Of a stretch of DNA of 64,000 nucleotides, positions 9,702 to 21,478 are shown piece by piece. The DNA is from Paramyrothecium sp. XJ0827 (taxonomy: Eukaryota > Ascomycota > Sordariomycetes > Hypocreales > Stachybotryaceae). The position numbers and the translations under genes were made by a program. Position 1 is the first letter of the stretch. The number at the start of each line of letters is the position of its first letter. The notes below the pieces were generated by a model that searched no databases, was not told the origin of the DNA, and saw only the letters and a list, made by a program, of their open reading frames with translations. The DNA lies in the NCBI GenBank assembly GCA_020881915.1, contig JAJFPB010000006.1, forward strand, positions 1,488,001 through 1,552,000, given 5' to 3'.

Positions 9702-11362
9702 TTACAGAACCGCGATACAGAGGTAGTAACCCAACCAGACACTGCACGACGCCCCAATCTCGGTGTTCCACTTCTTCAGATTGTCTGTGGAGACCCTGGT
9801 CTTGCTTGAAATCACGTCACAATTGTCATTTTGGACAACTATTTCTTTTGATTAGCAAGCCTATGCATGAGCAGAGGAGAGCAGTAACTTGGTAACTCAC
9901 CTTGGTAGAAACTCTTGCAGTTACCCACCATTCCAGGCTGGATCGGCGTAGGAGTGGCGACGCCGTTGCCACGGGTTGTCGTGCTTGTTGTCTTCGTGGT
10001 AAGTGAAGGCTGGGGACCGCCGATAACACCAACACAGAGCCAAACTGCGGCCCACATACCGGAACAATCGCTCTTTACACCTTCGTTCCAGGCAAACAGC
10101 TGGGCTTGCGTGATGCCATTGTTTCTCAAAACCGCAGGACAGTCCATACCCGCTTCCACAAAGTAAAACTTGTTGCAGTTAGATACAATAGACGGCGGCT
10201 GAGTGGGCGAGGGAGTCGCGATTCCGTTTGAACCTCTAGATGTGCTTGAGATGGCAGGCTTAGATGTGGAACTGGGTTGACTACCACCTATGACGCCCAC
10301 ACAGACCCAAACATTGGCCCACAGGCCTGAGCAGTCACTCTTGACACCTTCATTCCAGGCGAATAACTGGGCCTCCGTAATACCATTGATGCTTAAAACC
10401 GCACCGCAGCCCACATCCTTCTCCACAAAGTAAAATTTATTGCAGTTCGACACGATGCTAGGCGGCTGGATTGGAGAAGGCGTGGCGATGCCGTTAGCAG
10501 CAGTCGACGTGCTCGAGACGGTAGGCTTGGAAGTGGTGGAAGACTGGCCGCCACCAATGACTCCCACACAAAGCCAGACGCTGGCCCACATGCCTGAGCA
10601 GTCACTCTTGACACCACTGTTCCATGCGAATAACTGGGCTTGTGTGATGCCATTGACGTCTAGAACCTTAGTACAGTCGGTTCCAGGCTCGACGAAGTAA
10701 AACTTGTTGCAGTTGGGCACTATAGAGGGAGGCTGGGTAGGCGACGGCGTCGCGATACCGTTACCACTGGTGGACGTGGTGGACGCAGCGGCACTGGTGG
10801 TGGTACTGCTACCGGCAGGCCCAGCAACACAAACATAGACCTTCAGCCACAGACCGGAGCAGTCGGCCTTGACGCCGCTGTTTAAAGCAAACAGCTGCGG
10901 AAGGGTCAGGCCGTTGGTCTCGAGAACGCTGGCGCAATTGTCCTCTTCCTTGACAAAGTAAAACTTGGTGCATCCATCTATCATGCCACCTTGCGTAGGA
11001 CTGGGCGTAGCCAGCCCAGTGCTCGTGCTCGTGGTCTTGGTCGATGAAGACGATTTTGTAGTCGTAGAAGTTGCCAGGGTGGTCGAGGACGACACGGGAG
11101 GAAGCGGCGTAAACTCTCCATCCACGCAGTACTCCTTGCCAGCCACCAAAGTAGGACAAGTGGTGACGTCCGGGTTGAGGCCCTTGAACTGATCAAGGGT
11201 GAGACCCCAAAAGGAGGCGAGGGTCTGGCAAGTATCACGAGGCAGTGCCGCAGCGTACTGGAAGCACTCGACGTCGCGAGGCCGGAGAGCACCAGCATCA
11301 ACACCAAGAGCTGCGGCGCAGAGGCCGAGCAGGAGGGAGCCCTTGATGGACAAGAAGGACAT
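9702..11362 (-). CDS. Secreted protein with six LysM domains
   Basis: LysM domains bind chitin or related N-acetylglucosamine polymers. Secreted fungal LysM proteins can shield hyphae or sequester chitin fragments from host receptors. Two exons, 11362-9901 and 9838-9702, join to 532 aa; the second exon completes the last LysM. A signal peptide covers about residues 1-23 (LLLGLCAAALGVDAG). LysM units lie at about 33-80, 131-178, 218-265, 307-354, 396-443 and 481-528, separated by Ser/Thr-rich linkers ending in ATPSPTQPP-like motifs. Units 3-5 are near-identical and repeat every 89 codons. The gene lies about 3.2 kb from the GH18 chitinase; such LysM-chitinase pairing is known in filamentous fungi. 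Confidence 0.9.
9920..10725 (-). repeat. Three 267-bp tandem coding repeats (LysM units 3-5)
   Basis: The motif NCNKFYFVE recurs every 89 codons, with strong nucleotide similarity between units (antisense anchors near 10,164, 10,436 and 10,704). This points to recent duplication inside the gene and possible copy-number variation. Confidence 0.75.
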
Positions 11363-12465
11363 GGTGGATTGACTGCTTCACGCGCGCTTCCTGATAGTCG
11401 GCTCTAAAGAAGAAGCAGGAAAGCTGGTCATGAAGATGAGAAGCTCTAAAGGATTTGGCGGATATATCTTGAAAAATCACATGGCGATGGCCTCTCGAAT
11501 CTTCGGTGCATGCTCCGCTTAGACCCATACCAAGTACTTTCAATAGCGTATAATGCCTCGTATGATTAGGCAGGTGATCTACGTTAGCTCTTGTCATGCT
11601 GCCCATGACTTCTTTTTCTTCTTCCTGGGTAATAACGGTATTTCCCGAATGCAAGTCCGAGCGGGCTAATTAGAAGAAAACAACGCGCAGTCTCATTCGA
11701 TAGTGCGGTTCTCGTCAGCATGACTCTCGTTAGTTTAGCCCACTAATGTTACGATGGTTATCTGCCTTGTATAGCTCAAACTTGGATAGACTCATCTAGA
11801 TTTGACGAGGTGGCGAGTAAGGCGTCACAGAAATTTCGGACAATGCCATTTGAGGCCGCATAAGAGAGCATGTCCCTCGGCTAGTTCCCAATTTGAATCG
11901 TTACGGTTGCCTGAAGATCCTAAGCTGTTCATTGGTTCTGTTCCCAGAAGGATCTAGGGCTGACATAAGGAAAAGGCCTGCCATACCATGGATCCGTTAA
12001 ATTAATCCTGACCAGAATAGACCGTTTGGAAGATAGTGAAAAATAACTCACATGCTTAACATTTCGGGCGTCCAATATCCCCACCCGGTCTTATTCGGCC
12101 TTACAAGGCTGTAATCCTAGCCCTTTCCTGATGGTGGTCGTGTGAGCAAAATCTCGGATCCATATTTCTGGGCTGGAGCTGCGGGTTAAGCGTAATGGCA
12201 AGGACAGTGGGCGATATAGCGGAGCCGAGACTTTGAGCCAGGGTAGCAGGTCAAGCATCATGAACAAGACATTACGTCAACATAGCAATTTTCAAGTTGG
12301 TACAGGTAGAGGTAGGGCCTTTCCCATTGTGTATGTTTCTAGCACAACAGTAATTCAGACTGCAAATCCCCATCAAACTATAGCCGTAGCGACACAAAAC
12401 CTTTTGTAAGGAGCCCAGCGCTACGATGTACAAGTGCCGCGCAATATTAACCTTGTGCGGGCGGG
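11363..12465. other. Intergenic stretch, no gene supported
   Basis: Holds the LysM gene promoter and the 3' flank of the protease gene. Short ORFs at 11,298-11,654 and 12,272-12,514 have no family features, though the latter could be an alternative last exon of the protease. Confidence 0.45.
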
Positions 12466-13865
12466 TTAACCCTGTCGAGCGGCTGGGGATAGCCAGTTGC
12501 CCAAAGATTGCCACTGCAGTAAACAGCTACCATCAAGAGTTAATACTTGCAGAAGAAGTTTTGAGGAGAACATACCTGCAGCAAAGTAGGCGTACGAGTC
12601 TACAACCGGATCAGTTAGCTTCGTTGTGGGTCAACTGGAACAGAAGAGAAATACCAGCATTAAGGACTGCCAAGACTGGATATTCAGACAGCTGCCAACA
12701 TCCTGAAAAGCCATAGGCTTCCCGCCCATCTTTGTTGGGGATAGGTACGTCATCTGTGAACGAATTATAAGCTTGATGCGGTCGATACCTTCATTTGAGG
12801 ATGGGGGTCTTACAGATGACACTCTCCGTTCCTCTAGGATTCGGCTTGTTGGGACCGTTAATGGTGTGCGTCAACTCGTGGACAATTGCCTTTGCCAACG
12901 AATCGCCTATGAAATCATCAATCGTCTGGCCGTTGGCTGTCGCGGTGCCGCCACGGCACTCAGAAGGAATGCCTCGGCCGTTGAGATGAGCTCTAGTCCA
13001 GTCGCTCCTGAACCAAGTCTGGCAGAGTGTAATGACATCAACGTTGCTTTGCCATACGTTGGCCAAGGTGAACCCTTTCATTCCAGGTGAGTTGTCGCAT
13101 GTGGCGACGTCTTTTCCGAAGTCAAACCATCCGTCTGCTTCCGGGTCCTCTCTGGTCTCACGGTGATCCCAATAGTGGCCGACTTCGGGGTGGGTGTTGC
13201 CATGAAGATCTGTGAGCTTGAGCCAATCGTCGCTGCACCGTATCTCAATGTGAAGAGCACCTGCGGCATCTTCTGCTGTATCTGCCCTTTTCAGGTTGTT
13301 GTTCAAGTTGCGAAAAGTCTCTGTTTGTATTAGTTCAGCTGCCGTACGTGGTTGGGCAAGGCAGTGGGTCGGCGTACCATGAACCTCTCTGGCCCGAGCC
13401 GCCATCAGCTCATGCTTTCTCCTGTCATATTTAGAGCCGAACTCAAAGCCTCCAAATAAGCTGAAATACGTCGCCCAGCGGACTTTGAAATGAATGTCCT
13501 GCACAATATGGTACGACTGCGTTGGATCAGTCACGTATGCGAGAATGTTTCTGACTGCCTCCTCGGCGTCATCGATCTGTGGCCAGAGTCAACTATCACG
13601 ACTGCTGCTGCTGCTAGAGATAACTTGTACGCACCATTTCCCTGGCAATTATCCACGCTGCCTTGACTGCTTCCAGCTCATCCCCAGTGCAGAACGTGGT
13701 TACACGCTTGTTCAGGTAGTGAACTTGTGGTGCTACCGGCGTGGTCATGTTTGCATCACTCATCGACCCAGAGTCGGGTGAAAGAGCACCTGCATCGTAC
13801 ATCTGAGAGGCTTTGATGGCCAGTGGGAGGCTGGCAGCCCAAGCAAGCACTCTGAACGGAATCAT
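12466..13865 (-). CDS. Secreted deuterolysin-like (aspzincin, M35-type) zinc metalloprotease
   Basis: Exons 13865-13635, 13576-12814, 12753-12655 and 12599-12466 join in frame to 408 aa. Residues 1-19 are a signal peptide (LAWAASLPLAIKAS). The zinc site HELTH is at 310-314, followed by GTES at 326-329, then EAYGFSGCWQL and NADSYAYFAA. This order (HExxH, GTxx.., YG, NADxYAxFA) resembles deuterolysin-type aspzincins, where an Asp serves as third zinc ligand. The first three junctions are well supported because they restore these motifs. The C-terminus is less certain: reading through gives a stop at 12466, while splicing at GTATGT (about 12,576) would extend to 12,272. It is divergent from the chitinase gene and shares its upstream region. 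Confidence 0.75.
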
Positions 13866-14569
13866 TTTTTTTTTTGGTCGTCGTAGCTTGCTGCGTGCGC
13901 GTCAAACAATTCGCGAACTCGAGGAGCGCTGATATTATCAGAGTTGACAATGTTCAACCAAACGTCGTTCAAGCCGGGTCGGGCACTCGTCGTAAACCCG
14001 GTCGCTTTCGGCGATGCCTAAACATGTATCAGTCGCCCCTTATCATGAACCAACCCCTGAACATGGGTAAGATTGCAGGGCAAGATATTCTGCGCCGTGG
14101 TATGGAATCCATGTAGCAGTCTAGACTATACTATGTGACCAAATTTCAATAGTCCAACACTTTCACCTGTGTTGAATCCACTGGGACAAGGGGTTCGGTC
14201 AAAAGCGTCCGGCTTATTGACGTCAGCACACGATTTTAGGGCTTACAAGACCGTTATACCGCTGCAAATTTCAGTGCAAAGGTTCATGCAAAGCGTCAGC
14301 AAATCGAGGCTCTTAGTTCTCACTACACGTCCTGATTTGGAAATCGCCTTCGACCAATACAGATCGTCCTTGAAGGCTTTGTAGAACCATGCCGCTGTCA
14401 TTTGCCCCGTGTGAGACGCTTAGACATCGGCCCACTGGTTGCCACCCAGCAAGGCTTGATGCTTGTCAACTACCTGATGCAGTGCCATCTTCTATAACAC
14501 TCTCGATTGCTGCTGGCAGAGGAGTTCTAGGAGGAAATCACGCTCGCGTGCTCTTTTGCCCAACTTACC
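13866..14569. other. Divergent promoter region of protease and chitinase genes
   Basis: About 700 bp, no gene seen. It contains a poly-A/T run just 5' of the protease ATG (13,866-13,876) and a CRE-like palindrome at 14,218-14,225. Confidence 0.5.
14218..14225. promoter_or_regulatory. CRE/ATF-type palindrome TGACGTCA
   Basis: A second perfect TGACGTCA, about 345 bp upstream of the chitinase ATG and about 350 bp upstream of the protease ATG, placed to serve both. One such 8-mer is expected by chance in a window this size, so functional weight is modest. Confidence 0.4.
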
Positions 14570-17500
14570 ATGGCTCGGTCGAAGTCGAACAAAGGCTCGG
14601 GGAGGAAGCCTGAGCTTCTGACCACAGTCCTTGCGCTATGCACATTTCTATCACCTGTATCAGCTTTCAAGTTTCCTCTTGCGGCGCGATTTCTGAACAC
14701 TACCATCAGCTCTCCCACATCATCCCTTTCAACTCCCACTCCCATCCCAGCCACGCCATTGCCGCTAAGCAGCAATCTGGCTCATGGAAATGCCACAACG
14801 CCCGGAGAACCAGAGCCTCCTCGGGCGACCAAGACGTCTTCCCGCGTCAAGTCGCCTGGCACACCTGCTCTGAGGGTCGCGGAGCCAAAGGTCACTGATT
14901 GCTCCGGCGGCGATCGTTGCACTCTGGGCTGTTGTTCCAAGGGCGGCTTCTGTGGCTACGGTCCTGAGTTCTGTTCAGCTGACAGTTGTGTTGCAGACCT
15001 GAGTGTCGACGGAAGCTGTGATCAACTATCTGAGTGTGATGCTGGCGTCTATCCCGGCTACGGGCCTGAATGGGGTGTGTATCCCTGGTACTACCAAAGT
15101 GAGTTTTGATCACTGACCTTGCACTCAGGTCTCGAATATGCAAAGGCGATAAATTGTCCCCTCAACGTTTGTTGTAGTGAATATGGGTTCTGTGAGTGCC
15201 TTTATGATCACAACCATGAGACTTCCGCTCACGAGTCGAAGGTGGAACAAGCAAGGACTTTTGTGGCTCTGAAGTGTGGCCCGAGCCCTCTTGTGGTGGT
15301 GACTCTGCGACCAAACGCACAATCGCATACTATGAAGGGTGGAATCAAGACCGTCCATGTGACCACATGACACCTGAAGAAGTAAGACGAATCGACGTGC
15401 AAAACTGGTCTGAAAGGGCCATGGCTAACATACAGCGCTAGATCCCGATAGAAGCATACACCCACCTCTTCTTCGCATTTGCTTACATTGATCCCAACTC
15501 GTATGCCGTCATTCCTATGGCAGAGAACCAGACGCATCTGTACTCTCGGTTCACGGCATTGAAGGACAAGAAACCCGGCCTGAGGACGTGGATTGCTATT
15601 GGAGGATGGGCCATGAACGACCCGGGCCCGTTCCAAAAAGTCTTTACGCGTCTTGCTGCTTCTGCTTCAGCACAAGCGGCTTTTGCAAGCTCTTTGATTG
15701 CCTTCATGAGAAAGTACAACTTTGACGGCGTGGATCTCGATTGGTAAGTGTCCGTTAAATATTCTGCTGGATACAGAACTAACTTAGTATCAGGGAGTAC
15801 CCAGGAGCGGCTGACAGAGGTGGACGTCCAGCCGATCTAGGACTGTTTGTCTCGTTCCTGTCGAATTTGCGCGCCGCTCTCGGCAGCTTCGGTCTATCCA
15901 TCACGCTTCCAGCAAGTTACTGGTACATGCAGCATTTTGATGTTGCCAAGCTAGACAAGCATGTCGACTTCGTAAGTTCGTGTGACAATCTGAAATAAAG
16001 GCATAAACTGACGCATTCCAGTTTAACATAATGACATATGACATCTACGGCACATGGGATAAAGACATAGAGGACACTGGGCCTTACGCATATGCACATA
16101 CTAACCTGACCATGATCCGGAAAGGCTTGTCCCTCTTGTGGCACAATAACATTGATCCCGCACGGGTCAATCTTGGCCTTGGCTTCTACGGGCGAAGTGA
16201 GTATAGAGTTGTTTCTCAAAAGGGTCTGACTGACAATTGATTCAGGCTACACTCTGTCTGATCCTGGCTGCAAGGTAGCCGGTTGCCACTTCGATACAGG
16301 CGGCAATGCTGGAAGATGCACTGGCACGTCTGGCTTCCTTTCTTACGCGGAAATTGTCGAAGAGATCAAGAATGGCGCTGAAGTGACCTTCAACTCCGAA
16401 GAAGCCGTGAAAATGGCTAGCTGGGGTGGTAACCAGTGGATAGGATACGATGACGCAGAGACTATCAAGATGAAGAAAGACTTTGCTAACAAGATGTGCA
16501 TGGGAGGGTACGAAACGTCTTCCACGACACCTTATCTGGTCATTCATACTAATAACTCGACTATAGAACCATGGTGTGGGCCGTCGACCTTGATACCACA
16601 TTGGAACTGACGGGTAAGTCAACGGCCGGTCCTGTGTCTCGAGCACTGTTAACAGCGTTGTGATGCTAGGTGCCTTGTCGGGCATAGACCTTGGCAATAA
16701 CGAGCCAGGAATTGGCGGTGGCAAGCTCTTCTGGCCAGATCCAAGCATCTGGGAGAATGATCCACCGGAAATTTCCTGCGCTCCTCCTTGCACATTTATT
16801 CTCCCTCCAGCACCACTGCCTACGCCAAAGACCATTTCTTGGCCGCCGCTGTTGACTGAGGTTCTATCAAGCTCAGCTGGCAGCACGTATACTTCTCAGA
16901 CCACGCTCAGTTTCCCAACCTTTGTCATTTCGGACATTGACCTCTGGCCAGTCAGCATCCAGAGCACAGACACGCAGACTGTTACCTTCACGTAAGTGTC
17001 GCCACCATGTCTCTACCCGACATTGAACTGTGAGCTCACATTGCATCTTCAGCCCCGTACAGAGCATCAAGCCTCCCCCCGTAACTTTCACATTCCCAGG
17101 CAGCGTGACGCTCTTCCCGCCGACCAACATCGTTCTCGGACCAGGAGCTACGACCACTGGCGAGGCCTGCAAGCCAGAGAATACAGGCGGCGCGCCATTG
17201 CAAACCCCTACACCCAACAGCGACCCAGTTGAGGGCTGCAGAAAGTTCCATCTAGTTAGAGCTGGCGAGACATGTGCGAGCATTGCGAGCATTTATGGCA
17301 TCGATGTCAAACATTTCGAGATCTGGAACCCTGATGTAGGCGACAAATGCAACAATGGAGTAAAGCAGGGCGTCAACTACTGCGTAACGGGACCACCAGA
17401 TCGCTGCCTTGGCGGTGCTGGTCTCTACATCTGGCCTGGCGGCAGCATTAGTCCTGTGTTTGGGACGACGTCACACGTCATTACAGTCCAACCGCAACCC

Positions 17501-19046
17501 ACCCATTCCATCGATATTCAGGATCCGAAGCCGCCTATTCCGCCCATTCGATATAGGACTGTCTCCAGTGTCAGGCCTTCGGAAACTGACTCACCATGTG
17601 ATGACTGCGGCGACTGGGACTGTAAGCCATTTGGCTGTCCTCCAGGTTTTACGTGGCCTCCATTCCCCGGAGGAGGTGGTGGCTGCGGTCTCTTTGGGTG
17701 TGGTGGCTGCGGACTGTTCGGCTGTGACTCCGGCTGTGGAATTTTTGGTTGCGGTGGTCTTTGTGGACTTAACGGGTGCGGTTGTAAAGGTACGTCAGAA
17801 CCGTCTCAGAGCATGTTGTTAACGTCAAGCTGACCTGTTGCAAGGCTGCACAATCAAACCTCCGGGAGGCTTTCTGCCCCCTGGCGGCTCTCCGCAGAAT
17901 TGCCCCAAGCCGTCACCTGTAGAGAGGTGTACGGTTGTCTCGAGAATTTACACCCCAAGAGGAGAGAATACCAAGACAACATCCTCTACCACATTCTGTG
18001 GTACGATCACGGCTTGCAACCTCAAAGACTCCACAATCACAAAGACAGTCTCAACATCAGACGAGACTTCGACGAGGACCTTTACCAATTTTGATATCTG
18101 GCCCACAAACCCTCCTCATGCCGAGCTCCAGGCCATTGCCTCATCTGTCGAAGCGAGCATGACCTTGTTTGCTGAATGGTTCAATCCTCCCATCACAAAC
18201 TTTCCCTCGGTGAGCGCCACAGGCCTCTGCTCGGTCGTTATGGGGGCCGGCGGCGGCACAGCCGCCTCAGCATATACGTATTGCGACTGTGGCGAAACGT
18301 ACGGTTCAACCTTGCCATTGAGGACGCAAAGTGATGATTTGTGTGGCTATACTGAGCTGCCACCCATCTGTCGCCATGGCGCAAGTCCAAGACAGTCTCG
18401 TGAATGGTGCAACTGCGAAAATTTCCCTCGCACTCTACCGGTCCTACCGACCAAGACCAACCAGTGCGGCTACACTTCGTTCCCCGAGCCCTGGCCGTAC
18501 ACATCTACCGACTCAGATGGCAATGTGCTGGCCTGCGAGACATCCAGAGTCGCCGATGGCAAGACGAGCTGCGATGGTGACCAGTACACAGCCACGCGTG
18601 CACCACCCAAGCCAACCGAAGTCCCACGCTGCATTGTTGCTCACACCAACATGGACAACTGTCTTCTCGGCGGCGACTCCCAAGCCCTTCAGATATGGGA
18701 GAATGGCGTACAGGTGTGCAGGGCAGCAAAATCCAAGTTCATGGCGTCCGATCGGACCGTGTACGAATTCGACTGCGGCGACGGGCGCTCGGCCAAGGTC
18801 TACTCCAACAGTAAAGTAGTTGTATACAAGGCCAAAGACGGCTGGGAGGGACAGCTGGACAGAATCGACTCGGCGCACGAGATTTACGACTGTGGATATC
18901 TGGAAGGCAACGGCGGCGGCATGAAGACGATCAAGGGCTCAAAATTTGAGGCTGTTTTCGGGCATGGCGACTGTGGAAATTGCGCAAAGCCGTCATTGTG
19001 TAATTTCGTATCCGTGTGTAAAGGTTTTGATGGCAAGTGCGGTTGA
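14570..19046 (+). CDS. Killer-toxin-like GH18 chitinase with chitin-binding and LysM domains (1318 aa, 11 exons)
   Basis: Secreted endo-acting chitinase of the large fungal subgroup C type. Exons: 14570-15098, 15129-15191, 15242-15381, 15442-15743, 15794-15971, 16022-16196, 16246-16507, 16567-16613, 16670-16991, 17053-17789 and 17845-19046; all junctions keep frame. The N-terminus has a hydrophobic signal (LLTTVLALCTFLSPVSA). A Thr/Pro linker follows, then two Cys-rich chitin-binding type-1 modules (about 111-140 and 177-205) and GH18 from about 223 to 570. The catalytic motif DGVDLDWE is at 339-346; its Glu346 is the acid/base and the motif is split by an intron. A LysM domain lies at about 735-783 and a Cys/Gly-rich CGLFGC repeat at about 884-918. 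The long Cys-rich tail is of unknown function. Regulation may be shared with the divergent protease. Confidence 0.9.
17685..17790 (+). repeat. Cys/Gly-rich CGLFGC repeat in the chitinase
   Basis: Encodes about four imperfect copies of C-G-(L/I)-F/N-G-C in a row, spaced by one to four residues, after a Gly run. The spacing suggests a compact disulfide-linked linker. Confidence 0.7.
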
Positions 19047-19283
19047 GAAGAGGAGCCGATCCATTTCACATTTATAATAGGAAGATTTTCGTTGTAACTG
19101 CCTATTACCTGCTACAGTATTCTTAGTCAATTAGAGTTACTACGAGAAGATAAGGCGCCTCATACTGCTAAAGCTTAGCTTCTCAAGCATTGATCCAGTA
19201 TATCAGAGAGTGGCACAATGAGCCGGAGCAGCATACCTATTTCTAACAATAGGATGAAAATGTAGGAACTAGGTCTATATCTT

Positions 19284-20225
19284 TCAAACAGCAACCCTAA
19301 ATACCACGTCCGCCGCTCCTTCACCGTAAAGAATCTCGCGATCTTGTATCCATTGGAAAAGGCACGAACCGCAACCACTCTGTGCGCCAAAGGTGTTTAA
19401 CTCCACCAGCGAGCCTCTCTCTGTGGCTTCGTTGTAGAGAACGTCGAAAGAGAAACCCTGTGCCCACACCAGCTTGTCCAAGCCATCCGCTTCTCCATTT
19501 TCAAGGGACTCCAATATCTGGCCATGGATTCTCTGGACCTCATGGCACACGGCTGCAGCTGTCGACTGCATGTCGCTTTGGCTTCCCCGCCCGTGAGTCC
19601 ACGGCTTATGCCAGCGATATTGGCTGATTGCCGTGACCGCCAATGATTTTGGCATGCAGAAAACCCGGTACTCGTTCTCGGTCTTCATGTTCACGTCGAA
19701 TGGAAGGAAGAACATCTTCACATCTTCGCAACCTCTGTTGAGGGCCCCTAATAGAGCTCCCCGGGCTCTGACGGATGTCGTGAGCCGGAGGATAATCTCA
19801 CTAACCGAGTGCAGAGATAATCTACCCGGATGTGTCTGGGCGCCATCTTTGGGAGAGCAAGCCTCGAGTCGCATGAATAGACCTTCGGGCGGAAACTGTA
19901 AATCGCTGAAAGCAGGGTGCACCTCCTCCTCGAGATCCTCGGCAAGGGCCCTGTTCAGGACCTTTGTATGGATCGAGGCTGATGCTGCTTGAACCACAAG
20001 TCGAACTTGCGACGGCATAAGGGTCACCACCTGCAGTTGGTAGGTTTGCAAGCCCCGCGACTCCATGATCAACGGGAGCCAACGCCCGAACCAGTATGGT
20101 GCTTCGTTCGGTATCGTCGTACCGGGCGCTTCCTCCGGTGTATGGAAGTTGGTGTTGAAGTTAGTCGGGTCGCCTGTGTCTAGATCCTGCCGGACTCTCT
20201 CAAAGTCGATGATGTTGAGGCGCAT
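19284..20225 (-). CDS. D123/CDC123-like ATP-grasp family protein
   Basis: Predicted 313 aa from the ATG at 20223-20225. The frame is open to 20399, but the added segment is low-complexity and lacks family features. Motifs fit the D123 (PF07065) family: GLFMRLEACSPKDG, EYRVFC (usual E-[FY]-R-x-F), LAVTAISQYRW, and SLVELNTFG followed by CLFQWIQD, which corresponds to the EINPF...LFxW metal/ATP site. Here the usual Pro of NPF is Thr. CDC123 proper is an ATP-binding assembly factor for translation factor eIF2. This divergent copy next to a prenyltransferase gene may instead be a specialised paralogue. No intron is needed. It lies on the same strand as, and downstream of, the DMATS gene. Confidence 0.72.
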   Translation of the reverse strand: MRLNIIDFERVRQDLDTGDPTNFNTNFHTPEEAPGTTIPNEAPYWFGRWLPLIMESRGLQTYQLQVVTLMPSQVRLVVQAASASIHTKVLNRALAEDLEEEVHPAFSDLQFPPEGLFMRLEACSPKDGAQTHPGRLSLHSVSEIILRLTTSVRARGALLGALNRGCEDVKMFFLPFDVNMKTENEYRVFCMPKSLAVTAISQYRWHKPWTHGRGSQSDMQSTAAAVCHEVQRIHGQILESLENGEADGLDKLVWAQGFSFDVLYNEATERGSLVELNTFGAQSGCGSCLFQWIQDREILYGEGAADVVFRVAV

Positions 20226-21478
20226 GATTGTTTGTTGGTGGTGTGGCGATCGATGACCAACCACAAAATCTTCGAAGTTTCTTCTGATTTGTGGGGTCAC
20301 TCTGGCGTGATGATTTATTGAAGGTCGATGATGAGGAGCATCAAAACAATCCGAGGCGCGACGTTGAGGTTGAAAGGCGAAAGTTTTGGGGCTGTGCAAA
20401 AAGTAAGAGGGGCGTCATAACAACCGTAAAACCTTGGTCACCCTCATCTGCTCTGTACCATCTGTGCATGCACGCACCCGGTGTGACTGCTCAAAGCGGG
20501 CTTTGTATCGTGGCCCAGCAACCGCAATGAAGAATGAACGAATCTATGGCCTGTTTACTACAGTACTACACGGTTAGCTGCGCAGCTTTGCCGCATGAGT
20601 CATGATAAGTGCATCATAAAGTTGCAGCTATTGTCGGCTGCACCGGTCGCTCGCGTTCAAACAAAGGCAAACCCTGTGGCGTGAGTCACGGGCGAACACC
20701 TGTGTGTTACGTCGCCTTCAATACCAGCACACACTTGTCGTTTGTTATGAAGGCACGCCGGGCTGTCTATGAGTAACGTGCAGACCACTTGTTTGCAGCA
20801 AAGCAATTGTCCTCATCTCAGATACCATCGCTTGCCTGACTCTGGGATGCTGCGACTTAAATCTCAAATCTCAAATTGTCGTCGCAGACCTGAACTGCTT
20901 TGCCTAATCTTCACTTTTCCTCTTTGCCGTGGACAAGGGTAAACCACTAGATTTTGCGAAACTTCTGAAAACAATACAACCAGCATATTGCGTCCGACAT
21001 AATGGTTCTCCATCCAATTCTGTATTACGGACACATTTGGAGCAGGTAAGACCCTGATTGCGTTCACAAGCTGGCCACCGGCTTTTCTCCTCGCTAAGAC
21101 TCTGCTGTAGTCGTCATTTTGCATTGTATCCTTCTCGAAACGTGTATGGATTGCAGGCATGCTGATGATGTATGAAGCAAAATATCAATGATTAAAAATG
21201 CTCCTATCCCAAGATGAAATGTACAAAACCCTATGTGACCCAAAACTTCCAGATTCTCCTCCTATGTATTGATAACCTTCTCTTCGTTGAGTATGTGCAA
21301 GACTTGAAGGACCAACCCATTTACATTCAGTGTTAGTTAATTCATTTCCATTCCCACGATAGCAGACAAATAACGCCATCAACTCCGAATTGAACGCTGT
21401 AGAACTTAGCCACCAGTACGCATGCAAACTCTGACTTGTGTGCCATCCATGTGACACTTGAGGAACCTCTGTTTCTGG
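20226..21478. other. Intergenic stretch, no gene supported
   Basis: About 1.25 kb between the D123-like and DMATS genes. Only short ORFs without family character are present. It should hold the D123-like promoter and the DMATS 3' UTR. Confidence 0.5.

Noticed and set aside
12272..12514. ORF downstream of the protease
   Set aside because: Could be an alternative last exon by splicing at GTATGT near 12,576, but it lacks conserved residues. The read-through stop at 12,466 is simpler.
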